Shown here: piece by piece, positions 56,737 to 64,000 of the stretch
Position numbering within the stretch: the first letter of the stretch is position 1
Layout of the letters: each line of letters begins with the position of its first letter
Assembly: GCA_964364175.1 (NCBI GenBank)
Contig: CAYILR010000021.1
Location: forward strand, 1-64,000
Direction of reading: 5' to 3'
DNA: 64,000 nucleotides
DNA from: CAYILR01 sp964364175
Lineage (GTDB): Bacteria > Bdellovibrionota > UBA1018
Program-made: the position numbers and the translations under genes
Notes under the pieces: model-generated
Databases searched by the model: none
Told to the model about the DNA's origin: nothing
The model's input: the letters and a program-made list of their open reading frames with translations, nothing else

Positions 56737-57903
56737 TTAACAATTTGTCAAAATAAACCCCACCGAAGGCGAGGGATTGCCATTCAATTGCAATGCCACG
56801 CCGTGCTTTCCAGAATAATACTTTCGTGTGGTGATCGGACTAAACAAATGCTTTTTATTCACTATTACCTGCTCGCCTGCCTGAAGCGTGAGTGATTTCC
56901 ATTTAAAGACTTTGGGCACTTGAGTGCCGTTCTTTTTGAGAAGATAAACCACGTAATCCAAAACAATCGCTACCTTCTGAGAACTCTGATTGGTGATTCT
57001 GGCTTTGAGCTCGAGGCTTTGTCCAATACGGACCCTGGGTCGACTCAGCTCCAGCTTCGTACTCACACCTTTGATCTTTTGGCCAAAGCCAATCAGCTTT
57101 AATGCGGCAGGATTGCCTTTTTTGATCAATGTCCTCAGAGCATGTTTCACTAGACGATTCGTCTCGATTTTCTTTTTCTGGGATTGATCTTCAGTTAACC
57201 AGCGCTTCAAAGTTTTGATGACTATCTCAGGATGTTTTTTGCTGAAATCATTCAAATGATTCGCTACCGAGCGTCTGACATACTCCTCGGGATCGAATTT
57301 CAAAATTTCTAATAACTCCAAGCTCCAATCCGGGTTCTCCAAAACAAAATCCAGCTTCATCCCCCAAGGCAATAACGGTCGTGTTCCCTCACTCACCCAT
57401 CGTCGAACATGATGATTGGGATCTCGAGCCCAAAGCAGGAACTTTCGTTTCACTTGTTCCGGGTCCTTTTTGATAAAAGGACGAATAGCAAACTCCGCTG
57501 AAAAAGAAGGTGTTAATTCACGAAGCACATCTATGCTGCTTTCAAAATCGTCTAAACCATAACTCTCCACCAACTGCAGGAGCGGCCAAAAGAGAAAAAA
57601 ATTATCATTCTGAATCAGGTCCAAATCCTGACTGACTTTTTTTAAAATGGAATAGCGACGGGAGGCTTCTTGAGGGAGCCGCAGATGTAAGGCATCGGCA
57701 ACACACTTGACTCTGTCCTTGAGCTCAAGCGATGGGATTTTTTTTGTAACAGAGCGGACAAACGAATCTTGCTCAAAATCTGGGTAGTTTTTAGCAAAAG
57801 AACGAGCCAGTTTGTCGATTTCTTTCGAATTAATGAACTCTTTGAGTGCTGACATGGGAAATGAATAACCCAGGAGTTGGGATGAGATCAAATCATCATT
57901 CAT
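56737..57903 (-). CDS. AlkC-like DNA alkylation-repair glycosylase with C-terminal Ig-like domain
   Basis: HEAT-like repeats cover residues 15-255: KEFINSKEIDKLARSFAK, then RKFLLWARDPNHHVRRWVSE, GTRPLLPWG and EEYVRRSVANHLNDFSKKHP, all typical of AlkC, which removes 3-methyladenine and 3-methylcytosine. Residues 275-388 form a beta-rich Ig-like domain (LELKARITNQSSQKVAIVLD), as described for one AlkC group. The start may be the ATG at 57903 or, by family alignment, that at 57855 (372 residues); neither has a Shine-Dalgarno sequence. A perfect palindrome overlaps the first ATG. Confidence 0.8.
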   Translation of the reverse strand: MNDDLISSQLLGYSFPMSALKEFINSKEIDKLARSFAKNYPDFEQDSFVRSVTKKIPSLELKDRVKCVADALHLRLPQEASRRYSILKKVSQDLDLIQNDNFFLFWPLLQLVESYGLDDFESSIDVLRELTPSFSAEFAIRPFIKKDPEQVKRKFLLWARDPNHHVRRWVSEGTRPLLPWGMKLDFVLENPDWSLELLEILKFDPEEYVRRSVANHLNDFSKKHPEIVIKTLKRWLTEDQSQKKKIETNRLVKHALRTLIKKGNPAALKLIGFGQKIKGVSTKLELSRPRVRIGQSLELKARITNQSSQKVAIVLDYVVYLLKKNGTQVPKVFKWKSLTLQAGEQVIVNKKHLFSPITTRKYYSGKHGVALQLNGNPSPSVGFILTNC

Positions 57904-57934
57904 TCACGATAACTTTTATTATCGTGAATGAATG
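57897..57934. promoter_or_regulatory. Perfect 16-bp palindrome at the alkC-like start
   Basis: Arms 57897-57912 and 57919-57934 are exact reverse complements with a 6-base loop. The sequence is AT-rich with the core TTCACGATAA. It covers the ATG at 57903, so it is either an operator just upstream of a later start or an mRNA hairpin that hides the first start codon. Confidence 0.5.
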
Positions 57935-57998
57935 AGCGCATAGAACTTGGCGTAAATAGATTCAAAACCGGAGTTAAAATACCCCTAAAAATAGAGGA

Positions 57999-58982
57999 TT
58001 AATTAGTTTCATCGCAAAGTTTGTCGAGCGAATGTGAGGATTGAAGCGGTAGTTTGCCTTCGGATTCGAGTCGGCGAATAAATTTTTCGTTCCAGCTCGG
58101 TTCTAATCGGATTTGGTACTCTGCAAATCGTTTCAGTACTGAAGGATGATTTCGAAGTTCGCAATATTTGAGCAGGCGGGGTCGGACGGATTTCCACCGA
58201 TACTTCGCGTATCGGGACGTATTAAACGACTCGTCCCATCGAGCATTGACGTACTTTGAAATCAAAAATGGCCGGGTGTACTGCCAACCTTTTTCATCCG
58301 TCCATTTCAATGCAGGATCGGAACCATGACATGCATCGAGGATCGCCAAGAATCCGCTCCAGTTGGCCTCTAAGTCGGCATACGAAAAAACCGCCGACGA
58401 ATATTTTCCATACAATCCGTCCTCTCGGGCTAAACCCCATTCAACAGCCATTTCCATGGCTCGTGTTTCTGATTCACCTGTGCGGATAGCACTGAGATAG
58501 ACTTCGTAATATTTTGCCCCCTGAGAAACAAAGTGGCTGATTTTGTCGACCGCAAGATAGACTCCAGCAAAATTTATAGTGCGGTCTAAGGGCATGTAAT
58601 ACGGCCAGGTCGTGCGTTTGCCGTAAATGCTATTGCGATAAAAATTCCAAGACCCCACCTCGGGACCTGGATACATTTCGATTTTTTTGAGCACTGCACT
58701 CATGTGGATTTCTCGGTCCCACCAAATTCGATGTCTGAGGCGTGTGTGGATTCGTAAAGCTGCCCCGAGGCAGTTTTCTGGCCCGGGACCCAGGTCTTGA
58801 AGCGGGGTTCCTCGAAGGGTTTTTGTAAACAGATTCTGAACGTATTGATCGAGAGGTGCAGAGCCATCCTTGAGTTCGATTCCCCAGCTAGAGTACTGAT
58901 CCGTTTCGTAAGCCTGCGTTCGCTGACTCAACAGGGATGCACTTCCCAAACACAGGATAACGACGACATTTTTTAAAGCCAT
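57999..58982 (-). CDS. Secreted protein of unknown family
   Basis: From ATG 58982 (AAAGGGGATTG ahead) the product has 327 residues and a signal peptide ending near TQA (residue 24). Features seen are ENCLGAALRIHTRLRHRIWW, a YLAVDKISHFVSQGAKYYE segment with a DKxSHF motif, and AVEWGLAREDGLYGKYSSAV. The DKxxH pattern also occurs in some membrane-linked lipoprotein families, but I cannot assign it. It is the last gene of a minus-strand set running from 61106, 16 bases after the radical SAM gene. Confidence 0.6.
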   Translation of the reverse strand: MALKNVVVILCLGSASLLSQRTQAYETDQYSSWGIELKDGSAPLDQYVQNLFTKTLRGTPLQDLGPGPENCLGAALRIHTRLRHRIWWDREIHMSAVLKKIEMYPGPEVGSWNFYRNSIYGKRTTWPYYMPLDRTINFAGVYLAVDKISHFVSQGAKYYEVYLSAIRTGESETRAMEMAVEWGLAREDGLYGKYSSAVFSYADLEANWSGFLAILDACHGSDPALKWTDEKGWQYTRPFLISKYVNARWDESFNTSRYAKYRWKSVRPRLLKYCELRNHPSVLKRFAEYQIRLEPSWNEKFIRRLESEGKLPLQSSHSLDKLCDETN

Positions 58983-58998
58983 TTCAATCCCCTTTCGC

Positions 58999-59880
58999 TT
59001 AAGCGAACCGGTCAATATATTGGCAACGTTGGCACAGATTTTCAACGAGTTTCCGTTCTTGAAACCCTTTCAAAATCGCCCGGGACCGCTCGCTTTGCAA
59101 AATTTCTGTAATTGACTGATCTTGTGCTTTTCCCAGTGGAATCGATCCTTCTTTATCCAGGCAGCAAGGAACGACGGTTCCATCCACCAAAATTCCAAAG
59201 TGACTCGAAAGGCCGTAGCAAGTCCCCTTCGTTCCTAACACTGGTAGTGCCAAATCTGGCCAGACAAACTCGGTGTCGAAGTGCAGATACAGTCGGTTTT
59301 TCAATTTCCGGCTTTTTTGCCTTCGAACATCAAAAGCGCGATCGATTTGAATTTGAAACCGCTCTTCTATTCTTTTCAACATTTCTTGATTGCGAGTAAG
59401 GGCTCCACGAGTGTCCCGCAAATTCCAAAGGCGGTAGTTGATATAGAGGTCGGGACGCTCAACAAACGCTCTTTCTGTATATTGAAAAATCCTCTCTAAA
59501 TAGACGCTGGGATCTTTGTCGGGAAAATTATCAAAAAAACTATGCAGCGAAAAATTCACTTGTCTGAATGCCGGATGGAGCAAAATCTCAGCCTGTTTTT
59601 CTCGGAGTAAAACCCCGTTCGTCACCAAAAATATCTTGGCCTGGTGCGAGTGTGTCACCTCTACCAACTCCTGAAGTTTGGGATGAACCAAGGGATCTCC
59701 CATCAGGTGAAAGGCGACTTGTTCCGTCAGAGGCGCGACTTGTCGGATGATCGACTCAAAAAGGCCCAGATCCATGAGTTTTTTCTCCCGAACGACCTCG
59801 GGACAGAAGCTGCACTGCAGATTGCAGATGCTGCTGATTTCGATATGAACTTTGGAGTATTTTTTCAATTCGAGTAACAC
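58999..59880 (-). CDS. Radical SAM protein with SPASM-like C-terminus
   Basis: The 293-residue protein has the radical SAM motif ICNLQCSFCPEVVRE (CxxxCxxC type, near residues 18-25), HLMGDPLVHPKLQEL, and a C-terminal domain with cysteines in KGTCYGLSS, TVVPCCLDKEG and LCQRCQY that fits a SPASM domain binding one or two auxiliary clusters. Such enzymes often modify peptides or carry out mycofactocin-like maturation. No precursor peptide is evident; the secreted neighbour could be a substrate. It starts directly next to the stop of the winged-helix gene. Confidence 0.8.
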   Translation of the reverse strand: MLLELKKYSKVHIEISSICNLQCSFCPEVVREKKLMDLGLFESIIRQVAPLTEQVAFHLMGDPLVHPKLQELVEVTHSHQAKIFLVTNGVLLREKQAEILLHPAFRQVNFSLHSFFDNFPDKDPSVYLERIFQYTERAFVERPDLYINYRLWNLRDTRGALTRNQEMLKRIEERFQIQIDRAFDVRRQKSRKLKNRLYLHFDTEFVWPDLALPVLGTKGTCYGLSSHFGILVDGTVVPCCLDKEGSIPLGKAQDQSITEILQSERSRAILKGFQERKLVENLCQRCQYIDRFA

Positions 59881-60564
59881 TTAGCGTTTATAGTACAAAG
59901 CCCCCTTGGTTTGCCCTTTTTTTTTAACACGCCCTTGTCGCGTCAACAGCTGAAGATCTCTCTCCAACTGACGTCGCGTCACCCACCCGCCCGATGCTTT
60001 TTGAAGATCTGTGATGCTACCCCGGGCGTGTGTCGACAAATAACCGAGAATCGCCCGCCTTCTTTTTTCAGCGGGCAAAAGCGTCCAATCCCCTGGTTTT
60101 GCCCCATGAATGAGAACCTCTCTTCCCAGAAAACCCCATTCCAGATATGGGTGCAAAGACCATTCAACATCGTCGCGCATGAGTTGTGCTGCAAAAGCCC
60201 TGAGCCCGATAAAAAACTGCCCCCCCGACGAATCAAGATCAAGACCATGCAAGGCGATGCCCTGCCACAATCGAAAAACTTTGAGGTCTTCTGAAAACAG
60301 AAGAAGCGCGCAAAACTCCAGAAGCACCCCTGCTGCTTGCGGCCACGGCTGTAAAACCAATTCTTGCCGAAAAACCTCTGGGGACACTTTCCGCCAATCG
60401 CGTTGCATTCGCGCAACCCACTGTTCAGCTAAACGAGGATCAAATCTCGTCCACTGACTCCACAACGCCCATTCGCGCACAGAGGGAACACCACTCGGAT
60501 TTTGAAAAGCCGCGTATGCGGATGCCAATTCTTTCGGAGATGGAATGGAGAGTAATCCTCTCAT
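59881..60564 (-). CDS. Winged-helix protein paired with a nucleotidyltransferase
   Basis: The 227-residue product has a helical N-terminal region rich in Trp and Leu (VREWALWSQWTRFDPRLAEQW) and a C-terminal winged helix: AILGYLSTHARGSITDLQK, VTRRQLERDLQLLTRQGRV, with a KKKGQTKGALYYKR wing. It overlaps the nucleotidyltransferase gene by four bases (ATGA). The arrangement resembles a two-gene toxin-antitoxin unit in which this protein binds DNA, but I do not recognise its N-terminal domain. Confidence 0.65.
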   Translation of the reverse strand: MRGLLSIPSPKELASAYAAFQNPSGVPSVREWALWSQWTRFDPRLAEQWVARMQRDWRKVSPEVFRQELVLQPWPQAAGVLLEFCALLLFSEDLKVFRLWQGIALHGLDLDSSGGQFFIGLRAFAAQLMRDDVEWSLHPYLEWGFLGREVLIHGAKPGDWTLLPAEKRRRAILGYLSTHARGSITDLQKASGGWVTRRQLERDLQLLTRQGRVKKKGQTKGALYYKR

Positions 60565-61106
60565 TTCTCCATTTCTCCTTCTTGATCCAAAACATCATAC
60601 AAAAAATCGAGTGCTTCCTGTGCCTGGGGAATCTTCTTTTTGAGAAGAGATTGAATTTGTTTCTCGACGAATTCGGCATTTGCGCCTTTTCGAATCAGCG
60701 CTCGAGCATGCCCCACGTCCTTTTGCCGATGCGCGAAGCATTTCATGATCAGCATTTCTTCTTTACCCAGGGCTTGTACCGTTAGATTTCCTTGCGCGAA
60801 AACTTGGATCAGGCGTTGAGCGTAATCCTGAGGCAGCGTGTGTACGAAAATTCCAAAGTACGGGTTCAACCAATCACTCGCCAGATTCTGCTCTCGCGCC
60901 ACCTGCTTCACCCATTGATCCAACTCATGCAATTCAATCCCCTTGGGTACTGCATCCAAATCCAGTGTAGAGAGAGGAAAATGGTGTGCAAGAATCATCG
61001 CCCCGCCACCTCCCAAAATCAGCGTTACGGGGCGATCCAAAAGCTCGCTCAATCGTTGAAGTGCCTGGCGCATTCGGTCTGCGGTAAGAAGATTGTTCTG
61101 AGTCAT
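60561..61106 (-). CDS. DUF6036-like nucleotidyltransferase
   Basis: I start at ATG 61106, giving 181 residues; the upstream extension is AT-rich intergenic sequence. The core TLILGGGGAMILAHH and LSTLDLDAVPKG give the glycine motif and DxD pair of the nucleotidyltransferase fold, as in DUF6036 and AbiEii-like proteins. The second half is helical (HARALIRKGANAEFVEKQIQ). Such proteins often act as toxins that modify tRNA or other targets, held in check by a partner gene; here the likely partner is the winged-helix gene that overlaps its stop. Confidence 0.75.
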   Translation of the reverse strand: MTQNNLLTADRMRQALQRLSELLDRPVTLILGGGGAMILAHHFPLSTLDLDAVPKGIELHELDQWVKQVAREQNLASDWLNPYFGIFVHTLPQDYAQRLIQVFAQGNLTVQALGKEEMLIMKCFAHRQKDVGHARALIRKGANAEFVEKQIQSLLKKKIPQAQEALDFLYDVLDQEGEMEK

Positions 61107-61119
61107 GATCATGATAATA

Positions 61120-61139
61120 CGACAATAATTATAATGTCG
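61120..61139. promoter_or_regulatory. Candidate operator of the cassette
   Basis: CGACA at 61120-61124 and TGTCG at 61135-61139 are inverted around an AT-rich centre, 14 bases upstream of the start at 61106. A second AT-rich palindrome, AGTTATA/TATAACT, lies at 61172-61190, between the divergent genes. These are plausible binding sites for the winged-helix protein. Confidence 0.35.
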
Positions 61140-61233
61140 CAATAAAATTAAAATTAACATTAATATCAAATAGTTATAATTAATATAACTATAGCGCTTG
61201 CCTCTGAAAACTACCTCTGCTACCGCTGATTCC

Positions 61234-61959
61234 ATGTCACAAACAAAAAAGATCGCAGTCGTCACGGGTACGGGTAAGAAAAATGGCTTAGGTTTCGCTA
61301 CTTCGGATGCGTTGGCCAAGAAGGGTTACACCGTCGTGATGGTGGCTCGAGATACGAAGCAGCTGGAATCCTTCATAACACCTCTAAAAAAGGAGGGTCT
61401 GTCAGTGGAAGCTTTTCAGTGCGACATCACGAATGATTCACAGGTGAAAAAACTAGCTGACCATGTTTCATCCACCTATGGACGTCTCGATGTCCTAGTC
61501 AACAATGCGGGAGTTTTCTTGGATTCGATGGATCCTGCCCAATCCAGTATTCTCACTGCGGATCTGAATACGGTTGCACGATCTATTGACATCAATACTG
61601 TGGGCGCCTTACGCATGATTCAAGCCTTCACTCCACTCATGAAAAAATCAGGCGGCGGAAACATCGTCAACGTCTCATCAGGAATGGGACAGCTCTCGGA
61701 AATGAATGGTAGCTTCGCCTCCTACCGAATTTCAAAAACAGCGTTGAATGCTGTGACTAAGATTTTCTCAGAAGAACTGAACGACGATAAAATCCACGTC
61801 AATTCGGTTTGCCCCGGCTGGGTGCGCACGGAAATGGGAGGAGATGGTGCCGACCGTTCTCTCGAAGAAGGAATCCAAGGAATTGTCTGGGCTGCGACTT
61901 TACCCACAGATGGCCCAACGGGCGGATTCTTCCGCGATGGCGAGAAGCTCGACTGGTAA
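61234..61959 (+). CDS. Short-chain dehydrogenase/reductase
   Basis: The 241-residue NAD(P)-dependent oxidoreductase has the Rossmann motif VVTGTGKKNGLGFAT, NNAGVFLD, the catalytic Ser in NVSSGMGQ and YxxxK in YRISKTAL, followed by CPGWVRTEMGG. The glycine motif and end ATLPTDGPTGGFFRDG resemble the carbonyl-reductase-like group. The start at ATG 61234 is preferred over TTG 61198; neither has a good ribosome site. It is divergent from the cassette and convergent with mltA. The substrate is unknown. Confidence 0.85.
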   Translation: MSQTKKIAVVTGTGKKNGLGFATSDALAKKGYTVVMVARDTKQLESFITPLKKEGLSVEAFQCDITNDSQVKKLADHVSSTYGRLDVLVNNAGVFLDSMDPAQSSILTADLNTVARSIDINTVGALRMIQAFTPLMKKSGGGNIVNVSSGMGQLSEMNGSFASYRISKTALNAVTKIFSEELNDDKIHVNSVCPGWVRTEMGGDGADRSLEEGIQGIVWAATLPTDGPTGGFFRDGEKLDW

Positions 61960-61973
61960 GCCGAACGAACACC

Positions 61974-63137
61974 CTACTTCACGACTGCGAAGAAAAGCTG
62001 ACCGGGCTCTAAATAAGTCTGCCCCGCAGCCCACTCCGCATACTCGTCCCCACCCCAATAAACATCCACGCGTCCCGGACCTTGAATCGCCCCACCCGTA
62101 TCTTGATTCAAAACGAGTCGTGTGTACTCTTGCCAACGTACAATTTTCCCATTCTCAATCACGGGGCGTCGATTGCTCACTAGTGCCAAAGCACCTTGTG
62201 GGAACAACCACTGATCCGATGCAATCGCATGTCCAGGCACGAGTACTGCACCCACATGCCCTACGGGACCCGCACCGCCTTCTCTAAAAAATACATAACG
62301 AGGGTTGAAAGGCAGCACTCTTGCAAGTTCCTCCGGCCGTTCTTGGAAATACCTTCTCAGCCCCTGGACCCCTCGGTACTTGGGATCCAGTCCCCCTGGC
62401 TCGAAGGCTTTTCCAATCGATGTATAGGCGTATCCATTATGCGCAGTGAACTGGAAAAAAATCGGCTCCTCTCCTGGAGAAAACCAAAGCCGGCCGGATC
62501 CTTGAATTTGAAAAATATAGGCATCAAATAGGGATTTGACATAAGCGACCTCTAACCCCAATCCACGCAAGGCACCTTCAAAGTCGATCTGCTTGCGCGT
62601 GAAAAAGGGTTCGTAGGTTCCGTCCGCCAGGCGTTTGCGAAAAGTCGGCCGTCCATCAATCACCACGGGCACGAGATCAGGAGGCTGCCGATAGAGCGGA
62701 AATTGAAATTCTCCTTCGGGGGCCCTTCGTGCTTCGAGAGTAGGTGTGAAGTAGCCTGTGAAGCGAACCAGACCCTTACCGTCCGTGCCAACGGATCGAT
62801 ACCACTCGAATTCGCGGTACATGCGGTCAAAAATCTGCTCCCAAGTCGAACTCTCCTCGAGGATTTTCAGCATCGCTTGATGAGTTTGCTGACACCAAAC
62901 CGACTGAGGCAAAGTACGATTCCCGAAGGTCCATGGCTTATTGTCGGGGAGTTCTTGGCAGCGCGCGATTTGTCTTTGGAGGGCTAACTTGAGCCCCTCT
63001 TTTTCACCCTCGAGATTCTGGGTGGGCAGCTGATCCAAAGTGGCTTGCGTCCATGGCGAGGGAGCGGTTGTGTCGGCGTTAGCTGCGCTCGATATGACAA
63101 ATAAAAAGAGAAGAATATTTTTTCGAAGATGTTTCAT
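61974..63137 (-). CDS. mltA: Membrane-bound lytic murein transglycosylase A
   Basis: MltA cleaves peptidoglycan to anhydromuropeptides. The 387-residue product has an N-terminal signal (ISSAANA, residues 15-21) without a lipobox Cys, so it may be periplasmic rather than lipid-anchored. The MltA domain includes VRFTGYFTPTLEARR, IQGSGRLWFSPGEE, and RRYFQERPEELARVL; the 3D barrel with catalytic Asp is RLVLNQDTGGAIQGPGRVDVY, split here by its position near residue 345, and WGGDEYAEWAAG ends it. It ends 14 bases from the SDR stop. Confidence 0.9.
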   Translation of the reverse strand: MKHLRKNILLFLFVISSAANADTTAPSPWTQATLDQLPTQNLEGEKEGLKLALQRQIARCQELPDNKPWTFGNRTLPQSVWCQQTHQAMLKILEESSTWEQIFDRMYREFEWYRSVGTDGKGLVRFTGYFTPTLEARRAPEGEFQFPLYRQPPDLVPVVIDGRPTFRKRLADGTYEPFFTRKQIDFEGALRGLGLEVAYVKSLFDAYIFQIQGSGRLWFSPGEEPIFFQFTAHNGYAYTSIGKAFEPGGLDPKYRGVQGLRRYFQERPEELARVLPFNPRYVFFREGGAGPVGHVGAVLVPGHAIASDQWLFPQGALALVSNRRPVIENGKIVRWQEYTRLVLNQDTGGAIQGPGRVDVYWGGDEYAEWAAGQTYLEPGQLFFAVVK

Positions 63138-63173
63138 CCAAGATGTCCTTACTGGTTCAATTCACTCAACTCA

Positions 63174-64000
63174 TTAAATATCAAAAACATACCCCAACAT
63201 CAGCCCATTGGGCTTAATTAGTTTTTTTTCACCGCCAGATCCGACCTGCCCGCCGCCAAACATGCCCTGGCGATCCCATTCGTAAACAATATCGACCCAG
63301 GTATGCGAAAAAATGCTTTTTCGCAGGTCATAATTATCCCGATAATTTTGCCAACACCAAAACAAGCCACCCACTGTCCTGAAAGTAAAAATATACGGTT
63401 GAAAAGCGTAGCTCGACTGCCCACTGTAAAGACCATGCGCCGCTGCAAAAAGAAGGGACGACGAGACCGCTCCTGCGATGGCTGAGCCAAAAAATATATC
63501 CGTAAAGCCCGGGAAAACAAATCCTCGAAAAAGGCCTTCCTCCCCGAGCGAAACGAAGCTCATGTACAGGAGAGGAGCAAACCTACTGTTGGGCCCTAAC
63601 GCAAATTTTGGGCGACCCGGCTTGAGTGCCATAGCGACGTTGAATGCCAAAGGAACTGTCGAGGGTGGACCCCAAACATTCAAAGGATTAAATGAAGCAA
63701 TGTAGTTCACAAGCAGATTCTGTTTGGCTGCACGCTTTGCCCCGGCATCTCGGTAGGCGTCGTACATATTGTACATCCAGAGATCAAAAAAAATCGTTTG
63801 GTTATAGGCATTGCCGCCTGTGAGAATGATTCCACCCAAAATCGAGCTAAACCAGGCGAGCCCTTCCAGAGGAGCACCGTTGATAGCTTGCCCAAGCCCC
63901 GGCACTAAACTCGCCACCCCGGCCACGCCCGGAGCAACCGCATGGCTCGGTTTTGAAACAAAAGGACTGCTGAGCGCCAAAAGCACAATGAGGACGGTTT
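63174..64000 (-). CDS. CPBP family intramembrane metalloprotease, 5' partial
   Basis: The frame stays open to the right edge, so the true start lies beyond 64000; the first visible codons encode a hydrophobic signal-like core (VLIVLLALSSPFVSKPSHA). The CPBP motifs are EEGLFRGFVFPG (motif 1, with EExxxR), a Phe-rich second helix with FAAAHGLYSG (motif 2) and HTWVDIVYEWD (motif 3). Several transmembrane helices are visible. Members include CAAX prenyl proteases and bacteriocin self-immunity proteins; the substrate here is unknown. Confidence 0.8.
   Translation of the reverse strand, partial: TVLIVLLALSSPFVSKPSHAVAPGVAGVASLVPGLGQAINGAPLEGLAWFSSILGGIILTGGNAYNQTIFFDLWMYNMYDAYRDAGAKRAAKQNLLVNYIASFNPLNVWGPPSTVPLAFNVAMALKPGRPKFALGPNSRFAPLLYMSFVSLGEEGLFRGFVFPGFTDIFFGSAIAGAVSSSLLFAAAHGLYSGQSSYAFQPYIFTFRTVGGLFWCWQNYRDNYDLRKSIFSHTWVDIVYEWDRQGMFGGGQVGSGGEKKLIKPNGLMLGYVFDI

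Noticed and set aside
60880..60900. CTCGCGCCAC match in the nucleotidyltransferase gene as another repeat copy
   Set aside because: Only ten bases match, the other arm does not pair, and the AAAC-type tail is missing.

Overview
The window looks like a chromosomal segment of a Gram-negative bacterium with a large secretome, most likely a member of the Bdellovibrionota or a related former deltaproteobacterial lineage. This placement is an inference from gene content and order: a BamB-type lipoprotein, LipB and MltA next to a c-di-AMP module (ftsH-cdaA-ybbR-glmM), a rnc-era-der cluster, and many signal-peptide proteins of unrecognised family. No rRNA, CRISPR array or phage block is visible.

Layout. 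1-2787: end of a toxin-antitoxin pair, a GT-C type glycosyltransferase and a GcvH-like protein without its lipoyl lysine. 2829-7987: tightly packed miaB, gamma-carbonic anhydrase, guaB, guaA. 8223-15526: an accessory, mostly secreted region. It holds an LA_2272-type surface-repeat protein, a coupled operon of an outer-membrane protein with two cysteine-rich paralogues and a lipoprotein, a long hairpin element, a 50-codon second copy of the dnaE 5' end, a truncated CsgG/subtilase fusion and a CsgG-like protein. 15590-21976: dnaE, two envelope genes, lipB. 22000-25129: tRNA-Val(GAC), a phosphatase-superfamily protein and a C39-like cysteine peptidase, a CAU tRNA, tilS. 25183-35562: ftsH, cdaA, ybbR, glmM, then two divergent papain-fold secreted proteins, then pdxJ, nnrDE, tsaE. 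35561-40748: a palindromic repeat array, an unknown protein, a cysteine-less Rrf2 regulator, cysteine desulfurase, mnmA, mtaB. 40729-49177: a secreted nucleotidase, rnc-era-der, two barrel-like proteins, a YfgM-like protein and bamB. 49396-55177: an AAA ATPase, a lysine 6-transaminase, an SGNH hydrolase, and a subtilase split by an intact IS3-like element. 55186-64000: a coiled-coil protein, icd, an AlkC-like glycosylase, a four-gene cassette (nucleotidyltransferase, winged helix, radical SAM/SPASM, secreted protein), an SDR, mltA and a partial CPBP protease.

How the genes work together. The housekeeping part covers purine synthesis (guaB, guaA), tRNA modification (miaB, mtaB, mnmA with its sulfur donor, tilS, tsaE), cell-wall precursor supply coupled to c-di-AMP (cdaA, ybbR, glmM), wall and outer-membrane maintenance (mltA, bamB, yfgM-like), and ribosome or RNA maturation (rnc, era, der). 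Between these blocks sit secreted proteases, deamidase-like and barrel proteins, which would suit a bacterium that attacks or digests other cells or polymers; that ecological reading is inference.

The most unusual signals are: (i) a palindromic repeat family that has entered the coding sequences of the cysteine desulfurase and Der and appears to supply the stop codons of two flanking genes; (ii) a second dnaE 5' end that differs almost only at synonymous sites, suggesting a recombined or acquired copy; (iii) an IS whose exact removal restores a complete subtilase; (iv) the four-gene cassette at 57999-61106; and (v) the coupled cysteine-rich secreted operon at 9044-11205.
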